The notes: generated by a model from the letters alone, not told the origin. Counted from the first letter of the stretch, positions 1 to 8,489 are shown. The stretch is DNA of 20,868 bases from Verrucomicrobiota bacterium (GCA_023446865.1 JAEXPL010000426.1:1-20868), one strand, 5' to 3'. Numbers and translations: made by a program.

Positions 1-144
1 GTCAGGCCGGGCGCCGCAGCGCCCCGGGAGGTGTCAGGGTCGGACATGGAGCAGCGATAAAACAGCCGCCGCAATGGCCCGCGCAAACCCTTTTTCGGAA
101 ACGCGCCCCGGCCCCTTGCTCTGCGAACGCGCCGAAAAAAGCTC

Positions 145-172
145 TTGCCATGCCATCCGCCCACCGGATGCT
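145..172 (+). promoter_or_regulatory. Possible sigma-70-type promoter for rpmB
   Basis: TTGCCA at 145-150 matches five of six bases of the -35 consensus. GATGCT at 167-172, after a 16-base spacer, matches only three of six bases of the -10 consensus. Transcription would begin about 18 bases before the rpmB ATG. The weak -10 and GC-rich setting make this tentative; it is the best candidate seen in the 196 bases upstream of rpmB. Confidence 0.22.
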
Positions 173-196
173 CTCGCCCCCTTAATCACTTTCACC

Positions 197-427
197 ATGG
201 CTCGAATCTGCGCGATCACAGGCAAGCGTCCCTCCAAGGGAAGCATCATCCACCGTAAGGGTCAGTCCAAGAAGAGCGGCGGCATCGGCACGCACGTCAC
301 CGCCAAGACCACGCGCTGGTTCAAGCCGAACCTCCAGAAGGTCAAGGTGCGCCTGCCCAATGGCAGCACCAAGCGGATTCTGGTGTCCGTGAAGGCAATT
401 AAGGCTGGAAAAATCCAAAAAGCCTGA
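197..427 (+). CDS. rpmB: 50S ribosomal protein L28
   Basis: Structural protein of the large ribosomal subunit, 76 residues, the usual length for bacterial L28. The N-terminus MARICAITGKRPSKGS carries the family signature, followed by the basic KTTRWFKPNLQKVKVRLPN stretch and a Lys-rich tail. There is no CxxC zinc motif: only one cysteine (Cys5) is present, so this is a zinc-independent (C-minus) form. The frame is open upstream to position 74, but homology begins exactly at the ATG at 197, so the upstream part is not used. The start is preceded by cactttcacc with no Shine-Dalgarno sequence. The gene stands alone, closed by a strong terminator and convergent with murJ. The family assignment is essentially certain. 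Confidence 0.97.
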   Translation: MARICAITGKRPSKGSIIHRKGQSKKSGGIGTHVTAKTTRWFKPNLQKVKVRLPNGSTKRILVSVKAIKAGKIQKA

Positions 428-456
428 CCAGTTTGTAGCTCTCCCATCCACCCGCC

Positions 457-499
457 TGCCCCCGAGCGAGCGCTTAGCGCCCTCGGGGGCACATTTTTT
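457..499 (+). terminator. Intrinsic terminator of rpmB
   Basis: A perfect 10-bp stem (tgcccccgag at 457-466 with ctcgggggca at 482-491) encloses an inner gcgc/gcgc stem at 470-473/477-480. Six T residues follow at 494-499. The T tract lies on the plus-strand side, so it serves rpmB. The opposite side, which would serve murJ, has no T tract. Confidence 0.9.
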
Positions 500-531
500 C
501 CGGGTGCGGGAAAGGAGGCCTTCACCGCGGA

Positions 532-2136
532 TCAGCCGTGCCGCAGCCCGAGTCGGGCCAGGAAACGGTCGGCCAACACCGGGAGTTCCTCGCGCCCCTC
601 GATGCGCAGCGCCCACAGGGTCGCGCCGTAGACGGCGATCCCGAGCGGAATCCCCGCCGCGAGCACGACCACGTCGCGCCACCACAGCGCCGGTAACAGC
701 ATCATGACGACAGTCCGGCCGCCCCAGACGGCCAGCGCCATCGCGGCCACGCCGGCGGCGATCTTGAGCAGGTCGCGCCAGAGATGATGGAAGGCCAGCG
801 CACGATCGCCGTGCGCAAGCCGCGCCTGCAGGTACCACGCCTGCGCGACAATCGCCAGGTTGCTCGCCAGCGCCAGGCCCACCGTCGAGAGCGGCGCCAT
901 CAGGAGCAGGCCGAGCCCGATGTTCACCGCGAAGCTCAGCAGCGCCGCGCGCACCGGCGTGCGGGTGTCCTTGCGGGCGTAGAAGGCGCGCAGCACGAGG
1001 TTGACGAAGGAGAAGAACGGCAGCCCCGCCGCAAACACCGCGAGCACCGGGACCATCGCCCCGGTATCCGAGGAATGGAAAGCACCGCGTTGGAACAGCA
1101 GGCGGATGATCGGCTCGGCCAGCAGCACCAGCCCCGCCGCCGCCGGGATGTTCACCACCAGGATCAGGCGCATGCCCCGGCGGTACGAGGCGGCGAACGC
1201 CGACCAGTCGCCCTGCGCCGCCTGCCGCGAGATCAGCGGGAATACCACCGTCGACACCGCGACCGCGAAGACGCCGATCGGCAACTCCATCAGCCGCGTG
1301 GCCAGGTTGAGCAACGAGACCGCCGCGTCGTTGAGCGACAGACCCACGAGCCGCAGCAGCGCCATGTTGATCAAGTACACTGCGGAGCCGACCACCGTCG
1401 GCCCCATCAAGCCGATGATCGCCCGCACCTGGTCGCTGCGCCGCAGGTCCCACCGCGGCCGCCACCCCTCGCGCACCAGCGCCACCGCAGGAACCGCCAT
1501 CTGGAAGAACCCGCCCACCAGCACACCGCCGCACAACAGTCGGATGCGTGTGCCGCCCTCCGCCGCCCAACCGCCCCACGTGCCGCCGACCAGCGCCGCG
1601 ATCATCGCCAAGTTCAGCCAAATCGGCGAGAGGGCCGGTTCGAGAAAACGTTCCAGCGTCTGCAACGCCGCGCTGAAGGCCGCCGCCAGGCAGACGAACA
1701 CCATGTAGGGAAAAAGCCAGACCGCGAGTTCCGCGCCGAGCCGCCAGCGTGCGATCGTCTCCGGGGCGGCGCCCAGGGCCGCCGCCCCGCCCTCCCACCA
1801 GCCCGAACCGAGCACCAACATCGACACCGCCACGCCCGCCAGCGTCACCAGCAGCAGCCAGCTCGTCACCTGACTCACGAGGGCAAAGGCCCCTGCGCGC
1901 TGCCGCCGCTCCAGTTCCTCGTTGAGCGTCGGCACGAAGGCCGCCGTGAGCGCCCCCTCGCCGAGCAGCCGGCGAAAAAGATTCGGCAGGGTGAACGCCG
2001 TGTAGAACGCGCTGGCCAGCGCCGTCGTGCCGAACACCGCCGCCGTCAGCATGTCGCGGATCAGCCCGAGCACACGCGAGACCATCGTCGTGCCCGCCAC
2101 CAATCCGATACGTTCGAGACTGACGTTCTTGGACAT
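532..2136 (-). CDS. murJ: Lipid II flippase MurJ (MviN family)
   Basis: Integral inner-membrane protein of the MOP superfamily that moves lipid II to the periplasmic face for peptidoglycan synthesis. It is 534 residues, close to the usual 510-530, with hydrophobic segments throughout, consistent with about 14 helices. The N-terminal signature is clear: VSRVLGLIRD (residues 19-28), then FTLPNLFRRLLGEGALTAAF. Arginines equivalent to E. coli R18, R24, R52 and R53 are kept (R21 and R27 for the first two). The residue aligned with E. coli Asp39, in the DAFF motif, is Ser42 (SAFY). An open extension of 16 codons reaches an ATG at 2184, but homology starts at MSKNVSLERIG, so 2136 is chosen. No ribosome binding site is visible. 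It is convergent with rpmB; no T-rich terminator is seen on its own side. Confidence 0.95.
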   Translation of the reverse strand: MSKNVSLERIGLVAGTTMVSRVLGLIRDMLTAAVFGTTALASAFYTAFTLPNLFRRLLGEGALTAAFVPTLNEELERRQRAGAFALVSQVTSWLLLVTLAGVAVSMLVLGSGWWEGGAAALGAAPETIARWRLGAELAVWLFPYMVFVCLAAAFSAALQTLERFLEPALSPIWLNLAMIAALVGGTWGGWAAEGGTRIRLLCGGVLVGGFFQMAVPAVALVREGWRPRWDLRRSDQVRAIIGLMGPTVVGSAVYLINMALLRLVGLSLNDAAVSLLNLATRLMELPIGVFAVAVSTVVFPLISRQAAQGDWSAFAASYRRGMRLILVVNIPAAAGLVLLAEPIIRLLFQRGAFHSSDTGAMVPVLAVFAAGLPFFSFVNLVLRAFYARKDTRTPVRAALLSFAVNIGLGLLLMAPLSTVGLALASNLAIVAQAWYLQARLAHGDRALAFHHLWRDLLKIAAGVAAMALAVWGGRTVVMMLLPALWWRDVVVLAAGIPLGIAVYGATLWALRIEGREELPVLADRFLARLGLRHG

Positions 2137-2704
2137 GCAAAGCGAGTACTCAGCGACGATCCGGAACACGCAAGTTCTTATCATCTCGCTCCGACGAGGC
2201 GCTCAACGTAGCCACGAATCCCCGACTCCGACATCGGCCCGGCCAGCGCTCCGCGTGTCCTGAATCATCCGAGGGAAAGCACGGCACGCATACCTTCCGA
2301 TTTCGTCGTAACGGCATCATCACGGCAACTCGGTTCCAGACTCCGACTTGCCACCATGGACGGAATTTTCCTAAACCAGTGTTCATGGCAGCCGAAGAAC
2401 TGGCACCAGTGAACACGCCAGCCCAGCGGATCTCCACGTGAAGCCCACCCATCGTGACGCCCAGCAGGTAGTACCCTCCAAGCCAGTGCCCATCGGTGAA
2501 CGTACCCGAGGGCGGCTGGTGGGAATCGGTTGCTTTCCGTCCCAACGGCACCAGCCGAACTCCCAATCGTTGCCGTCCACCTTCTGGGGACGAGGAACTT
2601 TGGCGGAGGCGCCATGGGCCGCAAGCTGAGGCCTCCCGGTGTCCGCTCCAGATCAGCGGTCACGACGCTCAACCCAATTTTCCTAATGTAGGCTCCGCAC
2701 ATCT
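2137..2704. other. Stretch of 568 bases with no convincing gene
   Basis: This lies between the divergent starts of murJ and the GYF_2 protein, so it should hold promoters for both, but no good -35/-10 pair was found. Two overlapping minus-strand frames stay open (2265-2702, 145 codons; 2150-2566, 138 codons). They show no recognisable family and could be chance in GC-rich DNA or a decayed gene. An 11-base AT-rich direct repeat occurs at 2364-2374 and 2676-2686, and a 7-bp inverted repeat (gtgttca 2379-2385, tgaacac 2410-2416) lies nearby. Confidence 0.4.
2364..2686. repeat. 11-base direct repeat pair AATTTTCCTAA
   Basis: Exact copies of AATTTTCCTAA lie at 2364-2374 and 2676-2686, 312 bases apart, in otherwise GC-rich DNA. 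The second copy is 18 bases upstream of the GYF_2 gene start. The pair could be target-site duplications around a roughly 300-base insertion or two regulatory boxes. No terminal inverted repeats were seen directly inside the copies, so a mobile origin is not shown. Confidence 0.35.
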
Positions 2705-4381
2705 ATGTCCGCCTCCTACTATTACTCCGACGGACAATGCCATCCCATCGGTCCAGTGTCCGTCGAGAGACTGGTTGAGCTGGAGAAGAACGGGGAACTT
2801 CATCCCGATACGATCGTTGCCTGCCCGGGAGACTCCGGCTGGCGTCCATGGTCCGAGCTGCGCCCGCCCTCGCCGCCACCGGAACAAGACTCCCGAGGAA
2901 ACCCCTCTCACCCATCCCCAAGCCTGGCTGCACCAGCAACAGCCCACGCCCAAGCCCACGGCGAACTTGGGACCGCACCGGGGTCGCCGCTCCCGCCAGC
3001 GCCTGGCCCCACCCCGATCGTCGAGCCTGACGACTCGACTCAGATTGCATCCTCTTGGCCGCCGCCTCCCCCTCCGAGTGTTTCCAGCGCCGATCCTCAG
3101 GGGCAGAGCGCCGGGCAAACGGTGGTGGATTCGGCGCCCCCTCGCCCTCCGCACGCTCCTTCGGTGATTCCTCCAGAAACAGAGGGCCTGCCAACCACTG
3201 GCACTCAACCTCGGAATGAGGCACCAATTCCGAAAGGCCGCACGGAGGCCACATTGCCCGACGACCAGGAGCACGCCCCGCACTGGGCGCCCCCCCCGCC
3301 GCCAACAGGCCCGAATCCCCCGCCCCTCGCCACCGAGGTCCCCATCCTAGCTGCTCCTCCTCGACCCTCACAGGCATCGGCTGGAACCGACTCTACCGAA
3401 TACTGCGGAAGCGTTGAGAGCGCACCAACCCCGTCACTTCCAGCTCCGGCGTCAATCCAGCAGACCACCCCGCAGGCTTCGCCGCCCACTGGAAACTCCG
3501 AGGCAAATCGACCGACATCGGGCGTTTCCATGCTCGACCAGGCTTCAGCGCAGCATGCTCAACCAGCCAGTACGCCTCCACAACAAGTGCCACTCGACAG
3601 CACCGCCGCGGTCCAATGCGCTTCCTCGGCGATCGAGCTTCCGGCGGAAGCGAACTCCAGGACTGCGACAAACCAAACATCCATTACCCCTCCCGCTCTG
3701 GCTCAGAATCCAGCTGTTGCCGAAACCAAAGCGGCACCACCTCCCTCTTGCCCATCGCAGCCGCCCCTCCTCCTCTGCCACCAGCGGAAAAAAACGATAG
3801 CGCTCATTGGCGCAGCCATAGCGCTCATTACGGCCGCAGCACTGGGTTGGCTGGCGATAAGTCGTAGCCAAGGGCCCGCGCTCCCGAGGGGATCCGCGGA
3901 CCACGACACGCCACTCGATTCCCAAAGATCTCCCGCCAGCGCGACCGAAGATCCGCGCCCAAGCGGGCTGCTGCCCACACGCCGGGACCACAGTAGTCGC
4001 CAACTAGATAACCTGGACTCCCAACGATCACCAGCATTCTTGGACGGAGTCAGCTCCCTAGATGCCGAGGGGCCCTCGCTCGACAAAAAGGTTCCACGAG
4101 CACTACGCGAGACCATCCGCAACGAGTTCGCCGAGATCTCCGAGTCAGAGCGCCCGATCGCGCTCATCGCCCGCTGCTACCTTGGGCACCCTCACGAGGT
4201 CCACGTACTGGACTGCCGACAGGAGACCGCTGAACATTTCAAGATCGGGCAACCGCTCCCTCCTTACGTCGAACGTGCCCGTCAGCTGGCCCGCCACTCG
4301 GCGTACGCATTCATCGAAGTCTACGAACACCAACTGCGCGCGATCGGCAGAGACGGTGCGGTCACGATTCTGCAGATGTGA
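2705..4381 (+). CDS. GYF_2-domain membrane protein with proline-rich linker and unknown C-terminal domain
   Basis: Function unknown; 558 residues. Residues 3-55 form a GYF_2-type domain (SYYYSDGQCHPIGPVSVERL, ending DSGWRPWSEL). GYF domains elsewhere bind proline-rich peptides. Residues about 56-360 are a low-complexity linker rich in Pro, Ser, Ala and Gln. KKTIALIGAAIALITAAALG (about 362-381), continuing a few residues further, is the single membrane segment. A second linker contains the octapeptide LDSQRSPA twice. Residues 459-558 form a compact domain that I do not recognise but that is about 54% identical to the C-terminal domain of the protein at 12595-13071, including Cys491 and Cys504. 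Positive residues flank both sides of the membrane segment, so it is unclear which side the C-terminal domain faces. The gene stands alone, with third-position GC visibly lower than in the AAA+ operon. Confidence 0.85.
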   Translation: MSASYYYSDGQCHPIGPVSVERLVELEKNGELHPDTIVACPGDSGWRPWSELRPPSPPPEQDSRGNPSHPSPSLAAPATAHAQAHGELGTAPGSPLPPAPGPTPIVEPDDSTQIASSWPPPPPPSVSSADPQGQSAGQTVVDSAPPRPPHAPSVIPPETEGLPTTGTQPRNEAPIPKGRTEATLPDDQEHAPHWAPPPPPTGPNPPPLATEVPILAAPPRPSQASAGTDSTEYCGSVESAPTPSLPAPASIQQTTPQASPPTGNSEANRPTSGVSMLDQASAQHAQPASTPPQQVPLDSTAAVQCASSAIELPAEANSRTATNQTSITPPALAQNPAVAETKAAPPPSCPSQPPLLLCHQRKKTIALIGAAIALITAAALGWLAISRSQGPALPRGSADHDTPLDSQRSPASATEDPRPSGLLPTRRDHSSRQLDNLDSQRSPAFLDGVSSLDAEGPSLDKKVPRALRETIRNEFAEISESERPIALIARCYLGHPHEVHVLDCRQETAEHFKIGQPLPPYVERARQLARHSAYAFIEVYEHQLRAIGRDGAVTILQM

Positions 4382-4736
4382 ACATTTTTCATTCGGTCCA
4401 CGTGGTCGGTTGCTCCCAGGTGCGCGCGGCACCTTGACATCAGCCGAACCACTCGCGGACCACCGTCATCCCCAAGTAGCCTCCAGCCATCTCCTCGACA
4501 CGCAAAGCACCGCGACCAACACATCGCATGCGGGAAAAACAACTTCACCTCGCAGCGATGAAATCACCTTTAAAAAACGACGAAAATAGGTTCCGCTCAG
4601 GCCATGCGGCTGATCCTCTGAATACGAGCATGGCTGCGCTGCTCCCCAGAAAACGGCACGACATCGCGGCTCCCCGAACAGCATCCGGCACCCACTCCAC
4701 TCCCAATCCCGGCAAACTCCTCAGATCCAACCTCCC
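4382..4736. other. 355-base intergenic region, no gene seen
   Basis: It separates the GYF_2 gene from the exported-protein operon and should hold that operon's promoter. A perfect TTGACA occurs at 4434-4439, but no -10-like hexamer lies 15-19 bases downstream. The most AT-rich piece is 4560-4590 (caccttt followed by an A run and gaaaatagg), which might contain a -10, but no partner is convincing. No terminator hairpin for the upstream gene was found. Confidence 0.4.
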
Positions 4737-5984
4737 ATGATTACCAGAACGTTGTTCTTCGCCGCTCTTTTCTGCGGCACCCTCGCGAGCGGCCTCGCTC
4801 AACAATCCACCCGGGTCGAAACCAAGACCGAAGCTTTGCCGACTCAGGTGCAGAGCCGATCCTACACCACCGAGGACGGACGCCAAGTCACCGAAACGAC
4901 CACCGTCTCCACCGTCAGGCAGGAGCAATCGGTGAAACGGACGGACCACTACCGGGCCGCGATCTTCATCAGCAATCGAGCAGGTGAGTCATTCGACTCC
5001 AAGATCATGGCACTCGAAGACCTCGTGACCGCGCGGATCACCGACAGGGGCATGGAGGTGTTGAGCCGGGAAGCGATTGCGGACGCGATGCGGGCCTTTG
5101 ATCCGGCGGTCGCCTCCGCCAAACGGCCGGCCGACAGCCTCGACGCGAAGCTTACCGAGCAGAGCTCCGCCCTTCGGCTCGCCCAAGGACTGGGAGCCGA
5201 CTATCTCTTGATCGCTTCGATCACGAGCATCGGGGATCGGGAGCGCGCCCTCAACGCCTACGGAGTGAACTCCGTGACGAAGGAGACAACCTTGCGATTG
5301 ACCTACAAGATTCTCGATGGGAACACCGGCGGCAGCCTCACCGCCGATGCGATCAAAGTCACTGCCGGCACCCGCCAGACCGAAAACGCCGCCGAGCGGA
5401 ACGACGATCTTCTCAACGATCTCTTCGACCAGGCCTCCGAGAAACTTGCCGACAGCCTCTCCGGGCGCATCGCCCAACGCCGCATCGCCCCCGTCAGCAC
5501 CGCGGCAGCTCTGGTGAGCCTCACAATCGATATCGAGGCGGCCGACCTGTATGTGCCGGATGTCCGCATCGACGAAGAGCACACCATCCGTATCAGCGAG
5601 AGCCGGTTGAAGATCGCTCCGCTTCAAGTGACCGTCGAAATCGATGGGGTCGCGGTTGGCACCGCCCCCGGCACCATCCAGGTCCGGCCTGGTTTCTCCA
5701 AACTCCGTCTCAGCCGCGAAGGCTACCGTCCGTGGGAGCGCACAATCAACGCGGTCAACGGACAGACCCTCCATGTTTCGATGGAGTTGACCGACGCCGC
5801 CTTCGCGCGCTGGAAGGAAGCCACGGCGTTCATGAACGACCTCAAGAACGGGGCGAAGCTCACCGATGCCCAAGTCAAGGTCCTCGAAGGCCAGGCCCAG
5901 ATGCTCCGCCAAAGCGGCTTCAAGGTGGACACCAAGGACGCGCCCCAGATCAACATCCGCCACAACTCGATTTTCGGAGAGTGA
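4737..5984 (+). CDS. Exported CsgG-like protein with PEGA domain
   Basis: 415 residues, first gene of the exported-protein operon. Residues 1-21 are a Sec signal peptide (MITRTLFFAALFCGTLASGL, cleavage likely after Ala21); Cys13 sits inside the hydrophobic core and is not a lipobox. Residues about 70-260 resemble the CsgG/LpoB alpha-beta fold: an opening strand (RAAIFISNRAG), a helix, a strand and helix (GMEVLSREAIADAM), then LGADYLLIASITSIG and a strand with LRLTYKILDGNTGGSL. Residues about 293-350 are a PEGA-type surface beta domain (VEIDGVAVGTAPGTIQV, then KLRLSREGYRPWERTI). The charged C-terminal 60 residues are unassigned. The likely location is the periplasm or inner face of the outer membrane; the exact role is unknown. 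The ATG at 4737 places the signal peptide at the N-terminus. Confidence 0.82.
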   Translation: MITRTLFFAALFCGTLASGLAQQSTRVETKTEALPTQVQSRSYTTEDGRQVTETTTVSTVRQEQSVKRTDHYRAAIFISNRAGESFDSKIMALEDLVTARITDRGMEVLSREAIADAMRAFDPAVASAKRPADSLDAKLTEQSSALRLAQGLGADYLLIASITSIGDRERALNAYGVNSVTKETTLRLTYKILDGNTGGSLTADAIKVTAGTRQTENAAERNDDLLNDLFDQASEKLADSLSGRIAQRRIAPVSTAAALVSLTIDIEAADLYVPDVRIDEEHTIRISESRLKIAPLQVTVEIDGVAVGTAPGTIQVRPGFSKLRLSREGYRPWERTINAVNGQTLHVSMELTDAAFARWKEATAFMNDLKNGAKLTDAQVKVLEGQAQMLRQSGFKVDTKDAPQINIRHNSIFGE

Positions 5985-6036
5985 TCTCCATCACCCCGCC
6001 CCAGCAGACCCACTTGGACCAACTCAGGTTTTACTC

Positions 6037-6900
6037 ATGAAACTTCGTTCTCTTCTTCTCGTCTCTGTCGGCCTCGCAGCCTCCGGTGCGCTCCAGGCGC
6101 AAACCACGAGCCCCGGCCTCAAAAAACTCGCCATCTCCGATGTCAGACCGATCGGTTCGCTCGTCGAGAGCGTGACCGAGTCCGGTCGCAAGAACTCGCT
6201 GGACCGCGTTGTCCAGTCGCTTGATAGCCAGTTGATGGATCGAGTGCAGAACACTCGGAAGTTCGAGGTGATCGCGCGCTCGGACATGAAATCGATCCTG
6301 AAGGAAGCGGACTTCACTGGCGGAGCATTCCAGCCCACCGAAGTCGACTACCTCTTGGTCACTACCGTAGGTGACTTCCAGGACTACTCCGAAACCCGCG
6401 AGTTCGCCGCGCTCGGTAAGTCCGCGAGCTGGAGAGTGGTCCGCCTCGGCCTCGTCGGCAAGATCTACGACGGAAAGACCGGCAAGCTGATCGAGTCGAC
6501 GAACATTCCGGTCGAGATGCGGGACCAGACCGAAAACGGAGCCAATGCGACGAAGAACGGCGACCTCAGCGACTCCCTTATCCAGCAGGTTACGTTCAAG
6601 GCCGCCGACCTGGTGGCCGCGCGCGTGGCCGATGTGATCTACCCAGCCCGGGTGCTCTCCAAGCTTGACCGTACCGTGACCATCAGCCGAGGCGAAGGCT
6701 CGGGTGTATCCACCGGTCAGATCTGGGAGGTCTTTGCGCTTGGCGAGGAGTTGATCGACCCGGACACCGGTGCCTCGCTCGGTCGCGAGGAACTGAAAGT
6801 CGGTCAGGTTCGCATCACCCGCATCAATCCAAAGACCTCACAGGCAGAGATCATCAGCGACACCGGGATCGACAAGGGTGCGATCCTCCGCCTGCCCTGA
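6037..6900 (+). CDS. Exported CsgG-family protein with FlgT-like C-terminal domain
   Basis: 287 residues, second gene of the operon, 52 bases after the first. Residues 1-21 form a signal peptide (MKLRSLLLVSVGLAASGALQ, cut after Ala21). The middle has the CsgG/LpoB pattern: LKKLAISDVRPIGS as first strand, KFEVIARSDMKSILKEADF as the typical strand-helix, EVDYLLVTTVGDFQDY as the central strand, and RLGLVGKIYDGKTGKLIES as the paired hairpin. Residues about 215-287 (KLDRTVTISRGEGSGVSTGQ, later LKVGQVRITRI) resemble the FlgT C-terminal fold, where a compact beta barrel follows a 'ranges of GxGVxxGxxWEV' pattern. There is no lipobox. The frame is open upstream to 5866, but the signal peptide fixes the start at 6037. 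It is probably a periplasmic partner of the neighbouring exported proteins; the substrate is unknown. Confidence 0.83.
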   Translation: MKLRSLLLVSVGLAASGALQAQTTSPGLKKLAISDVRPIGSLVESVTESGRKNSLDRVVQSLDSQLMDRVQNTRKFEVIARSDMKSILKEADFTGGAFQPTEVDYLLVTTVGDFQDYSETREFAALGKSASWRVVRLGLVGKIYDGKTGKLIESTNIPVEMRDQTENGANATKNGDLSDSLIQQVTFKAADLVAARVADVIYPARVLSKLDRTVTISRGEGSGVSTGQIWEVFALGEELIDPDTGASLGREELKVGQVRITRINPKTSQAEIISDTGIDKGAILRLP

Positions 6901-6938
6901 ACTTTCGACGAACGCATCGAAACACCTCATTCAACACC

Positions 6939-8480
6939 ATGCAGATCTCCTACCCCCAAACCAGCGTCCTGTGCGGCCTAGCGTTGCTCGGCCTTCTCAC
7001 CGGATGCACCACCTACACCACCCAGTCGTCCGACTTTCGCTCCTCGTGGCAGGCAGGGCAATTGCCTGCGGCCGCGACGGAAGTCGCCAAGAAGGCCGAA
7101 AAGAACGCGAACAACCAAAGCACGGTCGTCTGGAGCCTTGAAGAAGCGACCGTCTATCGCACGCAGGCTTTGGAGAACGCCCCCCCGGCCACGCCCGCCG
7201 GCGCCCCTCCGACCTCCGCCCTCGGTCCCGTCGAGGCCGCAAACGCGCCGTCGTACCAGGACTCGATGTTCAACCGCAGTATCGATGCGTTCAAATGGGC
7301 AGCCGATCGAATTGTCACCTACGACGAACAGGCCAAGGCCAAGGTCGCATCTGAAGCCGGCGCCCTCCTGACGAACCCGGCAAACCTATCCTACCGCGGG
7401 CGCGCCTCCGACCGCATCATGCTCGAGGCCTATCAAGCGCTGAACTATCTGGCACTCAAGCAACCGGACAACGCGCGGGTCGCATTGAACAAGGTGCTCC
7501 AACACCAGCGAGATGCGCTCGAGACCAACGCCAAGCGAATCGAAGAAGCACAGGCCAAGGCGGAAGAGGCGAAGGAAGGAAAAATCGCGGATGAGAAAGG
7601 CAAGACCGCCAGCTACGATGCCGAACAAGCGATGAAGGATCCCAAAGTTGCCGCCACACTTCAGGAGATCGACACCGAGCTCGAAACCGACGTGCGTCCC
7701 TACGAGGTCTACGTCAATCCCTTCGCGGTCTTCGTCGACGGCTTGTTCTTCATGACCTACGGCGAGGACGCTTCCGATCTGGAGCGTGCCCGAAAGTCGA
7801 TCGAGCGTGTTGCCGCCATGGCTCCCGAGTCGTCGTTCATCAAGGAGGACTTGGCCTTGGCCGAAGGGCTCGCTTACGGCAAGCGGCCCGAGGGCCTGAC
7901 CTATGTGATCTTCGAGACGGGCTCGGCTCCTTACCTCGACCAAATCCAGATTCCCATCCCGCTATTCCTGGTGACGAAGAAGGCAGAATACACCCAGTGC
8001 GCCATTCCGCGGCTGAAGCGGATGCCCGACTACGTGCCCGCTGCCGAGATTGGCGTGGGCGACCGCACGCTGCAGACCCAGCTGCTCTCCAGCATGGACA
8101 GCGTGGTGGCGCGGGAGTTCAAGAACGAGTGGCCCGCCACCCTCACCAAGGCGATCATCTCCGCCGGCATCAAGGGCCTGATCCAATACGAGGTGGACAA
8201 GCAGCTCGAGAAGCAGAGCTACGCTGTGCAACTCGCGGGCATGCTCGCCACCTCGATCTACAACGCCGCGACCACCATCGCCGACACGCGCAGTTGGACC
8301 ACCCTGCCCAAGCAGTTCCAGTACGCACGGTTCGCCACTCCGGAAAACCGCACCATCACGATCACGGTCGGCACCACGAGCCGGCAGGTGACGATCGAGC
8401 CCGGCAAAGTGAACCTCGTGTATGTGAAGAGCATCAACCCTTCGGTGCCGGCCATCATTTCCCAAACCGTTCTTCGCTGA
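6939..8480 (+). CDS. COG3014-family lipoprotein
   Basis: 513 residues. A lipobox (LLTGC, Cys23) ends the signal peptide, which unusually has no Lys or Arg in its n-region (MQISYPQTSV). After the lipid anchor comes an Ala/Pro-rich patch (about 85-100), a helical TPR-like region with a charged coiled coil (about 184-235), and a stretch around VYVNPFAVFVDGLFFMTYGE with following helices that I associate with COG3014 proteins. The last 130 residues include AMLATSIYN-type helices and a final beta domain. In gammaproteobacteria COG3014 genes are commonly found next to ycfL and lpoB; here the next two genes are of exactly those families, which supports the call. Function is unknown; it is probably outer-membrane anchored and related to cell-wall synthesis by context only. 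Confidence 0.8.
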   Translation: MQISYPQTSVLCGLALLGLLTGCTTYTTQSSDFRSSWQAGQLPAAATEVAKKAEKNANNQSTVVWSLEEATVYRTQALENAPPATPAGAPPTSALGPVEAANAPSYQDSMFNRSIDAFKWAADRIVTYDEQAKAKVASEAGALLTNPANLSYRGRASDRIMLEAYQALNYLALKQPDNARVALNKVLQHQRDALETNAKRIEEAQAKAEEAKEGKIADEKGKTASYDAEQAMKDPKVAATLQEIDTELETDVRPYEVYVNPFAVFVDGLFFMTYGEDASDLERARKSIERVAAMAPESSFIKEDLALAEGLAYGKRPEGLTYVIFETGSAPYLDQIQIPIPLFLVTKKAEYTQCAIPRLKRMPDYVPAAEIGVGDRTLQTQLLSSMDSVVAREFKNEWPATLTKAIISAGIKGLIQYEVDKQLEKQSYAVQLAGMLATSIYNAATTIADTRSWTTLPKQFQYARFATPENRTITITVGTTSRQVTIEPGKVNLVYVKSINPSVPAIISQTVLR

Positions 8481-8489
8481 ACGCCTCCC

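Noticed and set aside
9..24. Hairpin gggcgc-cgca-gcgccc as a terminator
   Set aside because: Six-base stem with no T tract on either side.
1..60. Open frame at the left edge ending at taa 58-60, possible end of an upstream gene
   Set aside because: Only 19 codons are visible, with no recognisable sequence; another frame would do as well.
784..2211. Long plus-strand open frame opposite murJ
   Set aside because: Its translation is Arg/His/Gln-rich without hydrophobic pattern, typical of an antisense shadow of a GC-rich gene, and murJ is certain. The 652-codon minus-strand frame across 182-2140 is rejected likewise.
2265..2702. Calling the 145-codon minus-strand frame a gene
   Set aside because: No recognisable domain, an overlapping second open frame, and a Trp/Arg/Pro-rich composition without regular secondary-structure pattern; kept only as a possible relic.
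4434..4439. Perfect TTGACA as a -35 box for the exported-protein operon
   Set aside because: No hexamer resembling TATAAT lies 15-19 bases downstream; the bases there are GC-rich (ctcgcggaccaccg).
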